The notes beneath the pieces are model-generated. The model made no database searches. It was given only the letters and a program-made list of their open reading frames with translations, and was not told the DNA's origin. The translations under genes and the position numbers were made by a program. DNA of 44,198 nucleotides from an uncultured Acetatifactor sp. (GTDB lineage Bacteria > Bacillota > Clostridia > Lachnospirales > Lachnospiraceae), in assembly GCA_947625255.1 (NCBI GenBank), contig CANQNT010000028.1:1-44198 (forward strand). Reading direction: 5' to 3'. Shown here in pieces: positions 1 to 8,223 of this stretch (within the stretch, counting starts at the first letter, position 1; each line of letters begins with the position of its first letter).

Positions 1-69
1 CATAGCTCAGCTGGGATGAGCGCTCGCCTGACTAGCGGGAGGTCAAGGGTTCGAGCCCCTTTGCTTCCA
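1..69 (+). tRNA. tRNA-Val (GAC), 5' end cut by window edge
   Basis: The 3' nine-tenths of a tRNA gene. The D arm begins at about position 5. The anticodon stem CTCGC/GCGGG encloses the 7-nt loop CTGACTA, giving anticodon GAC (valine). The T arm is AAGGG-TTCGAGC-CCCTT, followed by the 3' acceptor strand TGCTTCC and discriminator A69. The missing first five bases should be GGAAG, pairing with the visible acceptor strand. No CCA is encoded, as is common in many Firmicutes. Loop and stem lengths are all canonical. Confidence 0.93.
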
Positions 70-98
70 TTTTTTATTTGTCTAAAAATGGCTTGTTG

Positions 99-119
99 AC
101 GCGATTTTCGGCGTTTTTT
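99..119 (+). terminator. Possible weak terminator after tRNA-Val
   Basis: A short ACGC/GCGT stem around a small loop is followed by six T (114-119), placed 30 bases after the tRNA. The stem is only four or five pairs, so this is a weak call. It also lies between the convergent tRNA and methyltransferase genes. Confidence 0.35.
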
Positions 120-146
120 CCTTTTTCTGCCCTGGCCAACCATTTC

Positions 147-1094
147 TTAGTGTTTCTTACGGATCCTGGCCACAAAAAATCCCTCATAGTACGCGGTCGG
201 ACAGACACAGCAGACCCCGGGAATTCTGGTGGGTAAGAGGGGGAGATATGTCATCATGGGATGTTCAATGGGGACAATTTGGGCCTTCATTTTCGGAAGG
301 ATTCTTTGCAGCAACAGTTCATTCTCCGATTCCAGTACGGAACAAGTGGAATAGATCATCTCATGGCCTGGTTTCAGCAGCTCCAACGCTTTGCGAAGCA
401 GGGCTTCCTGGGTACTGATGGAACGTCGGATCAATTCCTGGTTAAAATAGCGTTCAATAGAGTTTGCTTCGGCATATCCGGCCGGTTCCCGGTTCTCGGA
501 GGAAGTCCCCAGAAACAAGGTTCCGCTGCCGCTGCAGGGCGCGTCCAGAAGAATTTTATCAAAGGAAAACAGAGGATCCAATTTCCTGGCGTCCTCAAGC
601 ATGACGGAAACTCTGGCGGCCCCTTGTTTTTCCAGATTGTATTTCAAACGTTCCGCTCGAATCTTATTTTTCTCACAGGCCGTAATCTGGGCACGATTGC
701 CGGAGAGGGCCGCCATTTGTGTGGTTTTGCCGCCCGGCGCCGCGGTCATGTCCAAAATACTTTCTCTTTCCCGGGGATTCAATAACAGCGGGGGAATCAT
801 GGAAGAGAGGCTTTGCAGATAAATTTCGCCCCTGGTATAGAGTCCCAGACTCTGCACCGAGCTTTCCCGCGCCTCCGGGAGAATCAGGGCATCCTGGTAC
901 CAGGGTACTTCCTGACAGGCAATACCGGCTTCCGCTAATTGGGCCTTGACCGAAGTGATATCTGTTTTCAAAGTATTAGCCCTGAGTGTGACGGGACGCT
1001 TTCTTCGGGAGCCATCTATGATTTGGGCGGCGATTTCGGCTCCATATTGGTTCTTCAGCATGATTTCAAAAAAATCGGGAGCTCCTGTGGACAT
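147..1094 (-). CDS. NOL1/NOP2/Sun-family RNA m5C methyltransferase
   Basis: SAM-dependent cytosine-5 RNA methyltransferase acting on rRNA or tRNA. From the ATG at 1094 (315 residues), the SAM-binding motif AAPGGKT is at about 118-124. The motif IV cysteine (DAPCSGSG) is at about 187 and the catalytic motif VI cysteine (STCSV) at about 251, so both cysteines needed for catalysis and product release are present. An in-frame GTG lies immediately upstream (1097). I prefer the ATG because GAGG sits 8 bases before it. The protein is much shorter than RsmB or RsmF (around 430-480 aa): it lacks the NusB-like N-terminal domain of RsmB and the long C-terminal extension of RsmF, so the exact target base cannot be assigned. 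It is convergent with the tRNA gene and divergent from the HD gene. Confidence 0.9.
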   Translation of the reverse strand: MSTGAPDFFEIMLKNQYGAEIAAQIIDGSRRKRPVTLRANTLKTDITSVKAQLAEAGIACQEVPWYQDALILPEARESSVQSLGLYTRGEIYLQSLSSMIPPLLLNPRERESILDMTAAPGGKTTQMAALSGNRAQITACEKNKIRAERLKYNLEKQGAARVSVMLEDARKLDPLFSFDKILLDAPCSGSGTLFLGTSSENREPAGYAEANSIERYFNQELIRRSISTQEALLRKALELLKPGHEMIYSTCSVLESENELLLQRILPKMKAQIVPIEHPMMTYLPLLPTRIPGVCCVCPTAYYEGFFVARIRKKH

Positions 1095-1262
1095 CACGGT
1101 TACCTCGCTTTCAGGATGATAAAAATGGGATACTTTACGTTTGGAAAAAGTCCGAAGATGCCTTGTGGTTCGCGGGCTTTCTTTATTCTAGCACATCCTG
1201 GGAGAAAAGCATAGGTTTTTGCGGGAACTTTTGTCCAAATGGTGGTAATCCTTTCCATGGTA

Positions 1263-1271
1263 TGCTAAAAT
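1263..1271 (+). promoter_or_regulatory. Probable extended -10 promoter for the HD/GH42 pair
   Basis: TGCTAAAAT is an extended -10 element (TGn-TAAAAT) about 55 bases before the HD-protein start. No convincing -35 box is present at the right distance, which is tolerated by extended -10 promoters. It lies in the 233-base divergent gap between the methyltransferase and the HD gene. Confidence 0.35.
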
Positions 1272-1327
1272 AATGCTGTGAAAAAGATCAAAGGCGCCAT
1301 AGATAAGGAAGAGGAGGCATAGAATCC

Positions 1328-1933
1328 ATGGACTGGAAGACCTATTTGGAGATTCTTCATCTTGCGGAGCGGCTGAAAAACAATACACGGCATTCCTGGA
1401 CCTCTGCAGGCAGACGCGAAAGCGTGGCAGAGCACAGTTGGCGGCTGGCACTGATGGCGTTTTTTCTGAAAGACCAGTTCCCGGAGACGGATATGGACAA
1501 GGTCATCAGGATGTGCCTTTTTCATGATCTGGGGGAAGCATTTACCGGAGATGTTCCTGCCTTCGAAAAGACGGAGGCCGACTCCCTGCGGGAGGAGGAA
1601 GCGCTGGATGGCTGGGTAGAAGCCTTGCCGGAGCCTTACCGCACGCAGCTGGCGGCGCTTTATGAAGAGATAAAAGGGCTGGAAACCCGGGAGGCGCGGC
1701 TTTATAAGGCCTTGGACAAGATGGAGGCGGTCATACAACATAATGAGGCGGAAATTTCCACCTGGCTGCCTCTGGAGTACGATCTGCAGTTGGACTACGG
1801 AGAACGGGAGGTGCAGTTTTCCCCTGTGACACGTTCCCTAAAGGAATATGTCAACGAAGAAACCAGGCGGAAAATTGCCGAAGAGGGGCCTGACCCCAGG
1901 GAAGGGGATGGCTTCAGAAAATCATATGAATAA
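1328..1933 (+). CDS. HD-domain phosphohydrolase (YfbR/HDDC2-like)
   Basis: A 201-residue metal-dependent phosphohydrolase of the HD superfamily. The metal-binding residues are visible in order: H36 (VAEHSW), the H66-D67 pair (LFHDLGEAFTGD) and further acidic residues at E70 and D75. The RHSW and EHSW spacing resembles the 5'-deoxynucleotidase YfbR and eukaryotic HDDC2 group, which dephosphorylate (deoxy)nucleoside monophosphates. The substrate here is inferred, not shown. A GGAGG motif lies 10 bases before the ATG. The GH42 beta-galactosidase follows 26 bases later with its own ribosome binding site, so the two are probably co-transcribed, although no functional link is obvious. Confidence 0.85.
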   Translation: MDWKTYLEILHLAERLKNNTRHSWTSAGRRESVAEHSWRLALMAFFLKDQFPETDMDKVIRMCLFHDLGEAFTGDVPAFEKTEADSLREEEALDGWVEALPEPYRTQLAALYEEIKGLETREARLYKALDKMEAVIQHNEAEISTWLPLEYDLQLDYGEREVQFSPVTRSLKEYVNEETRRKIAEEGPDPREGDGFRKSYE

Positions 1934-1959
1934 AGGGAAAAGAAAAGGAGCGCAAAAGG

Positions 1960-4020
1960 ATGGAAAATACAATGTTGTTTCCCCAGGTAGGGGGATTTTT
2001 ACATGGCGGGGATTATAATCCGGAACAGTGGCTGGACCGGCCCGACATTTTGGAAGAGGATGTCCGTTTGATGAAAAAAGCGGGCATCAATTCAGCCACT
2101 TTGGGCGTTTTTTCCTGGTCGGTTTATGAGCCGGCGGAGGGAGAGTTTCATTTTGAGTGGCTGGAAAAGATCATGGACAGATTGTATGAAAACGGCATCT
2201 ACACGATTCTGGCCACCCCGTCGGGGGCGCGTCCCGCCTGGCTGGATGCGGCTTATCCGGAGGCGATGCGGGTGAGTGACCGCAATGTGCGGAATCATCA
2301 CGGCGGCAGACACAATCATTGTATGAGTTCGCCGAAATATCGGGAAAAAGTAGCGCTCATCGATCAAAAGCTGGCCCAGCGGTTGGGGCGGCATCCGGGG
2401 CTTTTGATGTGGCATATTTCCAATGAGCTGGGAGGCGCATGCTATTGTCCTCTTTGCGCACAGCGTTTTCGTGACTACTTGGCGGAGAAATTTGATCATG
2501 ATATTGAGAAGCTGAACAAAGCCTGGTGGACCACGTTTTGGAGCCATCGGTATCATAGCTTTGACCAGATTGAGCCGCCCTTTGCCCATGGGGAAAGGAG
2601 CATCATGGGACTGAATCTGGAATGGAAGCGCTTTACCTCCTGGAATATGCAGGATTTTATGAAGCATGAAATTGCCGTGCTGAAAAAAGTCACGCCCGAG
2701 ATTCCCGTGACGACCAATTTTATGGAGTTATATTACGGTCTGGATTATCGGAAACTGGCCAAGGATCTGGACGTGATTTCCTGGGACAGTTATCCGCGGT
2801 TTCATAACGATTACGAGAGCTTTGCGGATACAATGCTTTGGAACGCGTTCCAACACGCGCTCATGCGTTCTCTGAAGCCCCAAAAGCCCTTTATGCTCAT
2901 GGAAAGCACGCCCAGTCTGGTGAACTGGCATCCGTTTAACAAGCTGAAACGCCCAGGCGTACACAAGCTGGCTTGTCTGCAGGCGGTCGGCTGCGGTTCC
3001 GATACCGTTCAATACTTTCAATGGAGAAAAGGCCGGGGCTCCTATGAGCAATTTCACGGGGCCGTGGTGGATCATGACGGTTCCGGAGAGACCCGGGTAT
3101 TCCGCGAGGTGGCGGAAGTGGGGGAGATTCTGCAGAGACTCGCACCCATGGCCGGCAGTCTGGTAAAGGCCCGGGCGGCGCTCTTGTTTGACTGGGATAA
3201 CCGGTGGGCCATTGACGATGTGGGTGCGCTCGGCAGACAGACCAAGCGCTATGAGGATACTTGTATGAAGATCTGGAAGGAGTTTCGCAGGCTTGGCGTG
3301 GAGATGGACGTGGTGGCTTCGGACGAGGATTTGTCACGATATGGCGTGGTAGTCGCGCCAATGCTTTACATGCTGCAGCCTGATACCGCCAGGACGCTTC
3401 GGGCCTTTGTGGAACACGGCGGTCAACTGCTGGCCACTTATTTTACGGGATATGTGGACGAAAATCAGCTCTGTTTCTTGGGCGGATTCCCGGGAGACGG
3501 TCTTTCGGATCTGTTTGGGATTGTCAGCGAGGAGATTGATACCTTGTATCCTGCTGACCGCAACCATGTGGCTTTTTCGGACGGTACCCGGTGGGAAGTG
3601 CGGGACTACGCGGAACTGCTGCGCCTGAAGGATGCCCGGGTCCTGGCGGTTTACGAGGAGGACTTTTACCGTGGAAGAGCGGCTGTGACCTGTAAGGAAT
3701 ATCCCGGGGGCGGCAAGGCTTATTATGTGGCGGCCAGAAGCGAGGCCGGACAGATGCGGCCGCTTTTCGCCCGTCTGCTGCAGGACGCGGGCATTCCGGA
3801 GAAAGATCTGCCGGAAAACGTGGATTATTGCTCCAGAGTCGGCGGCGAGTGCGTATATGATTGCTATTTCAACTACGGGACGGAGCCGGCCACGATTTTC
3901 GGGGTGCGGGGCTTCGATATGATTTCGGAAGGTTATGTAGATGGAGAACTTACACTCCCCGCTTATGGAGCCGCAATTCTGAAAATGGAAACGTCCGGAG
4001 AGCCGTCCGGGGAGCCGTGA
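1960..4020 (+). CDS. Beta-galactosidase, glycoside hydrolase family 42
   Basis: Retaining beta-galactosidase of 686 residues, the usual GH42 length, with no signal peptide, so it acts on imported oligosaccharides in the cytoplasm. The TIM barrel starts with GGDYNPEQW (16-24). The acid/base glutamate is E156 in HISNELGG and the nucleophile is E315 in FMLMESTPS. Four cysteines, C121 and C161/C163/C166 (ACYCPLC), match the structural zinc site described in GH42 enzymes. A trimerisation domain and a small C-terminal beta domain follow (about 400-680). The start is supported by AGGAG about 10 bases upstream. It ends 24 bases before the -35 box of the yicC operon. The natural substrate may be a plant or host beta-galactoside rather than lactose. 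Confidence 0.95.
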   Translation: MENTMLFPQVGGFLHGGDYNPEQWLDRPDILEEDVRLMKKAGINSATLGVFSWSVYEPAEGEFHFEWLEKIMDRLYENGIYTILATPSGARPAWLDAAYPEAMRVSDRNVRNHHGGRHNHCMSSPKYREKVALIDQKLAQRLGRHPGLLMWHISNELGGACYCPLCAQRFRDYLAEKFDHDIEKLNKAWWTTFWSHRYHSFDQIEPPFAHGERSIMGLNLEWKRFTSWNMQDFMKHEIAVLKKVTPEIPVTTNFMELYYGLDYRKLAKDLDVISWDSYPRFHNDYESFADTMLWNAFQHALMRSLKPQKPFMLMESTPSLVNWHPFNKLKRPGVHKLACLQAVGCGSDTVQYFQWRKGRGSYEQFHGAVVDHDGSGETRVFREVAEVGEILQRLAPMAGSLVKARAALLFDWDNRWAIDDVGALGRQTKRYEDTCMKIWKEFRRLGVEMDVVASDEDLSRYGVVVAPMLYMLQPDTARTLRAFVEHGGQLLATYFTGYVDENQLCFLGGFPGDGLSDLFGIVSEEIDTLYPADRNHVAFSDGTRWEVRDYAELLRLKDARVLAVYEEDFYRGRAAVTCKEYPGGGKAYYVAARSEAGQMRPLFARLLQDAGIPEKDLPENVDYCSRVGGECVYDCYFNYGTEPATIFGVRGFDMISEGYVDGELTLPAYGAAILKMETSGEPSGEP

Positions 4021-4044
4021 CCCGGGCAAACTTGTCAAAAGGTC

Positions 4045-4073
4045 TTGACGGGAGAAAGTTCTTATTTTATAAT
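4045..4073 (+). promoter_or_regulatory. Sigma-A-type promoter of the yicC-cinA operon
   Basis: TTGACG (4045-4050), 17 bases, then a perfect TATAAT (4068-4073). It lies 40 bases before the yicC start and is the only strong promoter seen until the recA region, so it probably drives yicC, remA, gmk, rpoZ, rimO, pgsA and cinA together. Confidence 0.85.
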
Positions 4074-4112
4074 AAAATGAAGTATGACTAGGGAAAGGTA
4101 TTGGGAATACAC

Positions 4113-4991
4113 ATGATAAAGAGTATGACTGGGTTCGGCAGATGTGAGGTCGCCGAGGGAAATCGTAAATTTACCGTGGAATTAAAATCCGTCAATCATC
4201 GTTATCTGGATTTCAATATCAAGATGCCCAAGAAGCTGAACTTCTTTGAATCCGGGATTCGGGCGGAATTGAAGCAGTATATTTCCAGAGGAAAGGTGGA
4301 TGTGTTCATCACCTATGAGGATTTCACGGAGAACAATACAAGCATTCGCTATAATCGGGATCTGGCCGCGGAATATTTGCAGTATCTTTCTCAGATGGCG
4401 GATGAGTTCGGTCTGGACAATGATGTGCGGGTATCCACCTTGTCTAAGTATCAGGATGTCTTCGTCATGGAGGAACAGGATATTGACGAGGAAGAGCTTT
4501 GGAAGGAGCTGCAGAAAGCCGTGACCGGCGCGGCAAAGAGCTTCGTGGAGACGCGCGTGGCCGAGGGCGAGAATCTGAAAAACGATCTGCTGGAGAAGCT
4601 GGATGGAATGCTGAAACTGGTGGACCGGGTGGAAGCGCGTTATCCGGCGGTACAGGCTGAGTATCGGGATAAGCTGGCGGAAAAGGTACAGGAGCTTTTG
4701 GGAGACAAGCAGATAGATGAAGGAAGGCTTCTGACAGAGGTGGCGATTTTCGCGGATCGTATTTGTGTGGACGAGGAAGTGGTGCGTCTGCGCAGCCATA
4801 TTGAAACGACTGCCAGGACGCTGCGGGAAGGCGGAAGCATCGGCCGAAAGCTGGATTTTATCGCTCAGGAAATGAACCGGGAGGCCAACACGATTCTTTC
4901 CAAAGCCAATGATCTGGAGATTTCCGGCTGTGCCATTGAGTTGAAGACGGAAATAGAAAAGGTGCGGGAACAGATCCAGAATATTGAATAA
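4113..4991 (+). CDS. yicC: YicC/YloC-family endoribonuclease
   Basis: A 292-residue YicC family protein. Family members are Mn-dependent endoribonucleases, and in E. coli YicC is linked to degradation of the small RNA RyhB. The hallmark N-terminus [10 protein letters not shown] is present, followed by SVNHRYLD and, near the C-terminus, the conserved [14 protein letters not shown] segment (DUF1732 half). The start at 4113 was chosen because family members begin [10 protein letters not shown]. An upstream in-frame TTG at 4101 would add four residues but has only two bases between it and the nearest purine tract. It heads the housekeeping operon and is followed by remA after 29 bases, the usual Firmicute order. 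Confidence 0.95.
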   Translation: MIKSMTGFGRCEVAEGNRKFTVELKSVNHRYLDFNIKMPKKLNFFESGIRAELKQYISRGKVDVFITYEDFTENNTSIRYNRDLAAEYLQYLSQMADEFGLDNDVRVSTLSKYQDVFVMEEQDIDEEELWKELQKAVTGAAKSFVETRVAEGENLKNDLLEKLDGMLKLVDRVEARYPAVQAEYRDKLAEKVQELLGDKQIDEGRLLTEVAIFADRICVDEEVVRLRSHIETTARTLREGGSIGRKLDFIAQEMNREANTILSKANDLEISGCAIELKTEIEKVREQIQNIE

Positions 4992-5020
4992 AGGCAGGAC
5001 CGAAAGGGAAAAGGTTGGAC

Positions 5021-5311
5021 ATGAATAAATTGATTCATATCGGGTTTGGCAATATCGTGAATACCTCTAAGATTATCGCCATTGTCAGCCCGGAATCCGC
5101 GCCCATCAAGCGTCTGGTGCAAAGGGCAAAGGAAGCGGGTACGGCCATTGATGCCACCCAGGGCAGGAAGACCAAGGCGGTGCTGGTCATGGAGAACAGT
5201 CAGGTCGTGCTGTCCGCGCTTTTGCCGGAGACCATCGCGGGACGTGCCCGCAATGATTTCCCCGCGGACAAAGGGGACGGACAGGAGGAAGAGGAGGATT
5301 ATGGCGCATAA
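5021..5311 (+). CDS. remA: RemA-family extracellular matrix regulator (DUF370)
   Basis: A 96-residue DUF370 protein. RemA of Bacillus subtilis is a DNA-binding activator of biofilm matrix operons. The conserved motif [26 protein letters not shown] covers about residues 6-31 and [14 protein letters not shown] about 43-56, followed by an acidic tail. The ATG at 5021 is preferred over an in-frame TTG at 5015 because GGGAAAAGG lies 6 bases before it. The last 11 bases overlap gmk, so the two are translationally coupled. The same gmk-adjacent position is found across Firmicutes. Whether this copy controls the surface polysaccharide locus further along the window is speculation. Confidence 0.93.
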   Translation: MNKLIHIGFGNIVNTSKIIAIVSPESAPIKRLVQRAKEAGTAIDATQGRKTKAVLVMENSQVVLSALLPETIAGRARNDFPADKGDGQEEEEDYGA

Positions 5312-5936
5312 GGGAATATTGACAGTAATATCGGGTTTTTCCGGCGCGGGAAAGGGTACGATTGTAAAGCATCTGTTAAAGGCCTATGATAATTACGTTT
5401 TTTCCATTTCCATGACGACCAGAGAGCCGAGACCCGGGGAGCGCAATGGCGTGGATTATTTTTTCGTGGACAAGGAAGCCTTTGAACGGGCGATCGAGGA
5501 AAATGGTCTGGTGGAATATACCAATTACTGCGGAAATTATTATGGAACGCCGAGGGCTTATGTAGAGGAGCAGCTTGCTGCCGGCAAGGACGTGCTTTTG
5601 GACATTGAGATCGAAGGGGCCCGGAACATCAAGAAACGTTTTCCGGAAAGCCTTTTGCTTTTCGTAATACCACCCAGTGCCGAGGAACTGCGGCGCAGGC
5701 TGGTCGGGAGAGGAACGGAGTCCGAGGAAGTGATCGATGCGCGTCTGCGGCGCGCCATTGAGGAATCAGAAGGCATAGAGGCCTATGATTATATAGTGTT
5801 AAATGATGATCTGGAGACTTGTGTGGAGGAAGTGCATCAGCTGGTGAACGCGGCCCGGAAGATGCCGCCGCACAGGAAAGAATTAATTGAGAAGATCAGG
5901 GAAGAATTGAAGCAGTTCGCGAAAGGAGAAGAATAA
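5301..5936 (+). CDS. gmk: Guanylate kinase
   Basis: GMP + ATP to GDP + ADP, an essential step of guanine nucleotide synthesis. The protein has 211 residues, the family norm. The P-loop GFSGAGKGT is at 12-20, the GMP-binding region [19 protein letters not shown] follows, then the [13 protein letters not shown] segment and the lid region with conserved arginines ([10 protein letters not shown]). The reading frame is open for 219 bases upstream, but the ATG at 5301 gives the canonical N-terminus and lies 6 bases after GGAGGAAGAGGAGG. It overlaps remA by 11 bases and shares one base with rpoZ (TAATG), so all three are tightly coupled. Confidence 0.97.
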   Translation: MAHKGILTVISGFSGAGKGTIVKHLLKAYDNYVFSISMTTREPRPGERNGVDYFFVDKEAFERAIEENGLVEYTNYCGNYYGTPRAYVEEQLAAGKDVLLDIEIEGARNIKKRFPESLLLFVIPPSAEELRRRLVGRGTESEEVIDARLRRAIEESEGIEAYDYIVLNDDLETCVEEVHQLVNAARKMPPHRKELIEKIREELKQFAKGEE

Positions 5937-6169
5937 TGTTACATCCGTCTTATTCAGATTTAATGAAGGTAGTGAACAGTGAAGTGGAGAATGGTGAGGC
6001 GCCCGTGGTCAGCAGCCGCTATTCCATCGTGATGGCTACCGCCAAGAGGGCGAGACAGTTGATCGGCGGAGAGGAACCCTTGGTCAAGGAGAAGAGCAAT
6101 AAGCCCTTATCCATCGCCGTGGAGGAGCTGAATCAGGGGAAGATCAAGATTCTGAGTGAAGATGAATAA
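5936..6169 (+). CDS. rpoZ: RNA polymerase omega subunit
   Basis: A 77-residue omega subunit, which assists folding and assembly of beta' and contributes to (p)ppGpp responses in some bacteria. The signature SSRYSIVMATAKRARQL is at about 26-42, followed by NKPLSIAVEELNQGKI, which matches the conserved 'KPL..A..E...GKI' tail. The start codon overlaps the gmk stop by one base (TAATG). The gmk-rpoZ pairing is widespread in bacteria, which supports the call despite its small size. Confidence 0.93.
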   Translation: MLHPSYSDLMKVVNSEVENGEAPVVSSRYSIVMATAKRARQLIGGEEPLVKEKSNKPLSIAVEELNQGKIKILSEDE

Positions 6170-6182
6170 AGTGGCCGATGAT

Positions 6183-6213
6183 AATAGGAAACACGCACTG
6201 CGGGTTTCCTATT
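6183..6213 (+). other. Strong hairpin between rpoZ and rimO
   Basis: A perfect 10-bp inverted repeat, AATAGGAAAC (6183-6192) with GTTTCCTATT (6204-6213). The 11-base loop can add three more G-C pairs (CGC-ACT-GCG). No U-tract follows, so it is unlikely to be an intrinsic terminator. It may set mRNA stability or processing between the ribosomal/transcription genes and rimO. Confidence 0.6.
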
Positions 6214-6255
6214 GTTAGGTTTGCCGGATTCGTTTTTGGCTGTACGGAGGTGGCT

Positions 6256-7584
6256 ATGAAGATATTACTGGTCTCCCTTGGCTGCGATAAAAACCTGGTG
6301 GACTCCGAGATGATGCTTGGGATTCTGCGGGAAAAGGGATTTTCCTTTACGGATGACGAGGCGGAGGCGGATGCCGTGGTGGTGAATACTTGCTGTTTTA
6401 TCAATGACGCCAAGGAAGAAAGCATCAATATCCTGCTGGAAATGGCGGAGCTTAGAAAATCAGGACAGATTAAGGCCCTGGTTGCCGCGGGTTGTCTGGC
6501 CCAGCGGTATCGGGAAGAGATTCAGAAAGAGATTCCGGAGGTGGATGCCATTGTGGGCACTACGGCCATCGAGACAATTGTGGAAACCGTGGAGAGCGCA
6601 CTTGCGGGAAATGGGCAGAACCATTATGATGATTTGAATAAGAAGCCTCTTGTGGGGGCGAAGCGTATTGTGACCACGGGAGGTCATTATGCGTACCTGA
6701 AGATTGCGGAGGGCTGCGACAAGCATTGTACCTATTGTGTTATCCCTAAGGTGCGCGGCGCGTTCCGGAGCGTTCCTATGGAGGAATTGCTGCGTCAGGC
6801 GAAGGAATTGGCGGAGGGCGGCGTGAAGGAATTGATTCTTGTGGCCCAGGAAACGACGCTTTATGGTGTGGATCTTTATGGAAAGAAAACGCTTCCCGAG
6901 CTTTTGCGGGCTCTTGCCCGCATTGAGGATCTCTATTGGATCCGGCTTTTGTATTGTTATCCGGAGGAAATCACGGAAGAGCTGATACAGGTGATCAAAG
7001 AGGAACCAAAAATTTGCCATTATCTGGATATTCCGGTGCAGCATGCCGCCGACCGGGTCTTGCGGCGCATGGGCAGGCGGACGGACGGCGCGCAGCTTCG
7101 ACGGATCATTCAGAGACTGCGGGAAGCCATACCGGATATTTGTCTGCGAACCACGCTGATCACGGGTTTCCCCGGGGAGACGGAGGAAGATTTCGAGGAG
7201 CTGACGCAGTTCGTGGATGAGACGGAATTTGACAGATTGGGTGTTTTCCCTTATTCCCAGGAGGAAGGGACACCGGCGGCCGAAATGCCGGACCAGGTGG
7301 AAGAGGAAGTCAAGTGCCGCCGCAGGGACCAGATCATGGAACTCCAACAGGAGATCGCTTATGAAAAAGGCGAGGATATGATCGGGCGCGTCCTGGATGT
7401 GATCGTGGAGGGGAAGGTTGCTGACGAAGACACTTATGTGACCCGCACCTATCGGGATGCTCCGGGTGTGGACGGATACTTATTTTTGGAAACGACAGCC
7501 AATCTTATGACGGGTGACTTTGTCAGAGTGCTGGTGACGGACAGCAATGAATATGATCTGATCGGAGAGATTTACCACGAATAA
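6256..7584 (+). CDS. rimO: Ribosomal protein S12 methylthiotransferase RimO
   Basis: Radical-SAM enzyme that adds a methylthio group to the conserved aspartate of ribosomal protein uS12. From the ATG at 6256 the protein has 442 residues. The N-terminal MTTase domain carries three cluster cysteines (C10, C46, C80). The radical-SAM motif CDKHCTYC supplies C154, C158 and C161. A C-terminal TRAM domain covers about 370-440. The opening MKILLVSLGCDKNLVDSE is typical of RimO rather than the tRNA enzyme MiaB. The frame is open upstream through the hairpin, but GGAGG 5 bases before 6256 and homologous N-termini fix this start. It lies between rpoZ and pgsA in the operon. Confidence 0.95.
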   Translation: MKILLVSLGCDKNLVDSEMMLGILREKGFSFTDDEAEADAVVVNTCCFINDAKEESINILLEMAELRKSGQIKALVAAGCLAQRYREEIQKEIPEVDAIVGTTAIETIVETVESALAGNGQNHYDDLNKKPLVGAKRIVTTGGHYAYLKIAEGCDKHCTYCVIPKVRGAFRSVPMEELLRQAKELAEGGVKELILVAQETTLYGVDLYGKKTLPELLRALARIEDLYWIRLLYCYPEEITEELIQVIKEEPKICHYLDIPVQHAADRVLRRMGRRTDGAQLRRIIQRLREAIPDICLRTTLITGFPGETEEDFEELTQFVDETEFDRLGVFPYSQEEGTPAAEMPDQVEEEVKCRRRDQIMELQQEIAYEKGEDMIGRVLDVIVEGKVADEDTYVTRTYRDAPGVDGYLFLETTANLMTGDFVRVLVTDSNEYDLIGEIYHE

Positions 7585-7602
7585 AAAACGGAGGAAAAGG
7601 AA

Positions 7603-8175
7603 ATGAATTTACCAAATAAACTGACGATTTTTCGCATCATCCTGATTGTCCCTTTCGTGATATTGCTTTTGGGTAATCATCAGGAATGGGGATGGTTTGT
7701 CGCCTTGTTTCAAGGGGCCCGTCCTTATCTGGATTATGTGGCGCTGGCCATTTTCATCATTGCCAGTCTGACGGACCTGATCGACGGCAAGATTGCCAGA
7801 AAGTATCATATGGTGACGAATTTCGGCAAGTTCATGGATCCTTTGGCCGATAAGCTGTTGGTCTGTGCGGCTATGATCGCTTTGGTGGAGATGGGGAGGA
7901 TTCCTTCCTGGGTGGTCATCATCATTATCAGCCGGGAGTTTATCATCAGTGGTTTTCGGCTGATCGCCTCAGACAATGGCGTGGTGATCGCGGCAAGCCA
8001 TTGGGGTAAGTTCAAGACCACGTTTCAGATGGTTATGATCTGCCTGATGCTGGCCAATATCCCTGCCTTGAAATGGGTCACGGATCTTGTGATGTGGGTG
8101 GCGCTTTTGCTGACGATCATATCTTTAGTGGATTACCTTGTAAAAAATAAAGATGTTATGAAGGAAACGAGATAA
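7603..8175 (+). CDS. pgsA: CDP-diacylglycerol-glycerol-3-phosphate 3-phosphatidyltransferase
   Basis: Makes phosphatidylglycerol phosphate from CDP-diacylglycerol and glycerol-3-phosphate at the membrane. It has 190 residues and several hydrophobic helices. The CDP-alcohol phosphotransferase signature is complete: D58, D61-G62, A65-R66, G75, D79 and D83 (DLIDGKIARK...GKFMDPLADK). The N-terminus MNLPNKLTIFRI matches PgsA homologues. GGAGG precedes the ATG by about 8 bases. The rimO-pgsA-cinA-recA order is common in Firmicutes. Confidence 0.95.
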   Translation: MNLPNKLTIFRIILIVPFVILLLGNHQEWGWFVALFQGARPYLDYVALAIFIIASLTDLIDGKIARKYHMVTNFGKFMDPLADKLLVCAAMIALVEMGRIPSWVVIIIISREFIISGFRLIASDNGVVIAASHWGKFKTTFQMVMICLMLANIPALKWVTDLVMWVALLLTIISLVDYLVKNKDVMKETR

Positions 8176-8223
8176 GCGCCTTACGTAAGACGGGCGGATG
8201 TGCCCGGGAAAGGTTGGATTTGA

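Noticed and set aside
5082..5300. Longer gmk start upstream of 5301
   Set aside because: Would add 73 basic residues encoded by DNA that is remA in the other frame; the ATG at 5301 has a strong ribosome binding site and the canonical N-terminus.
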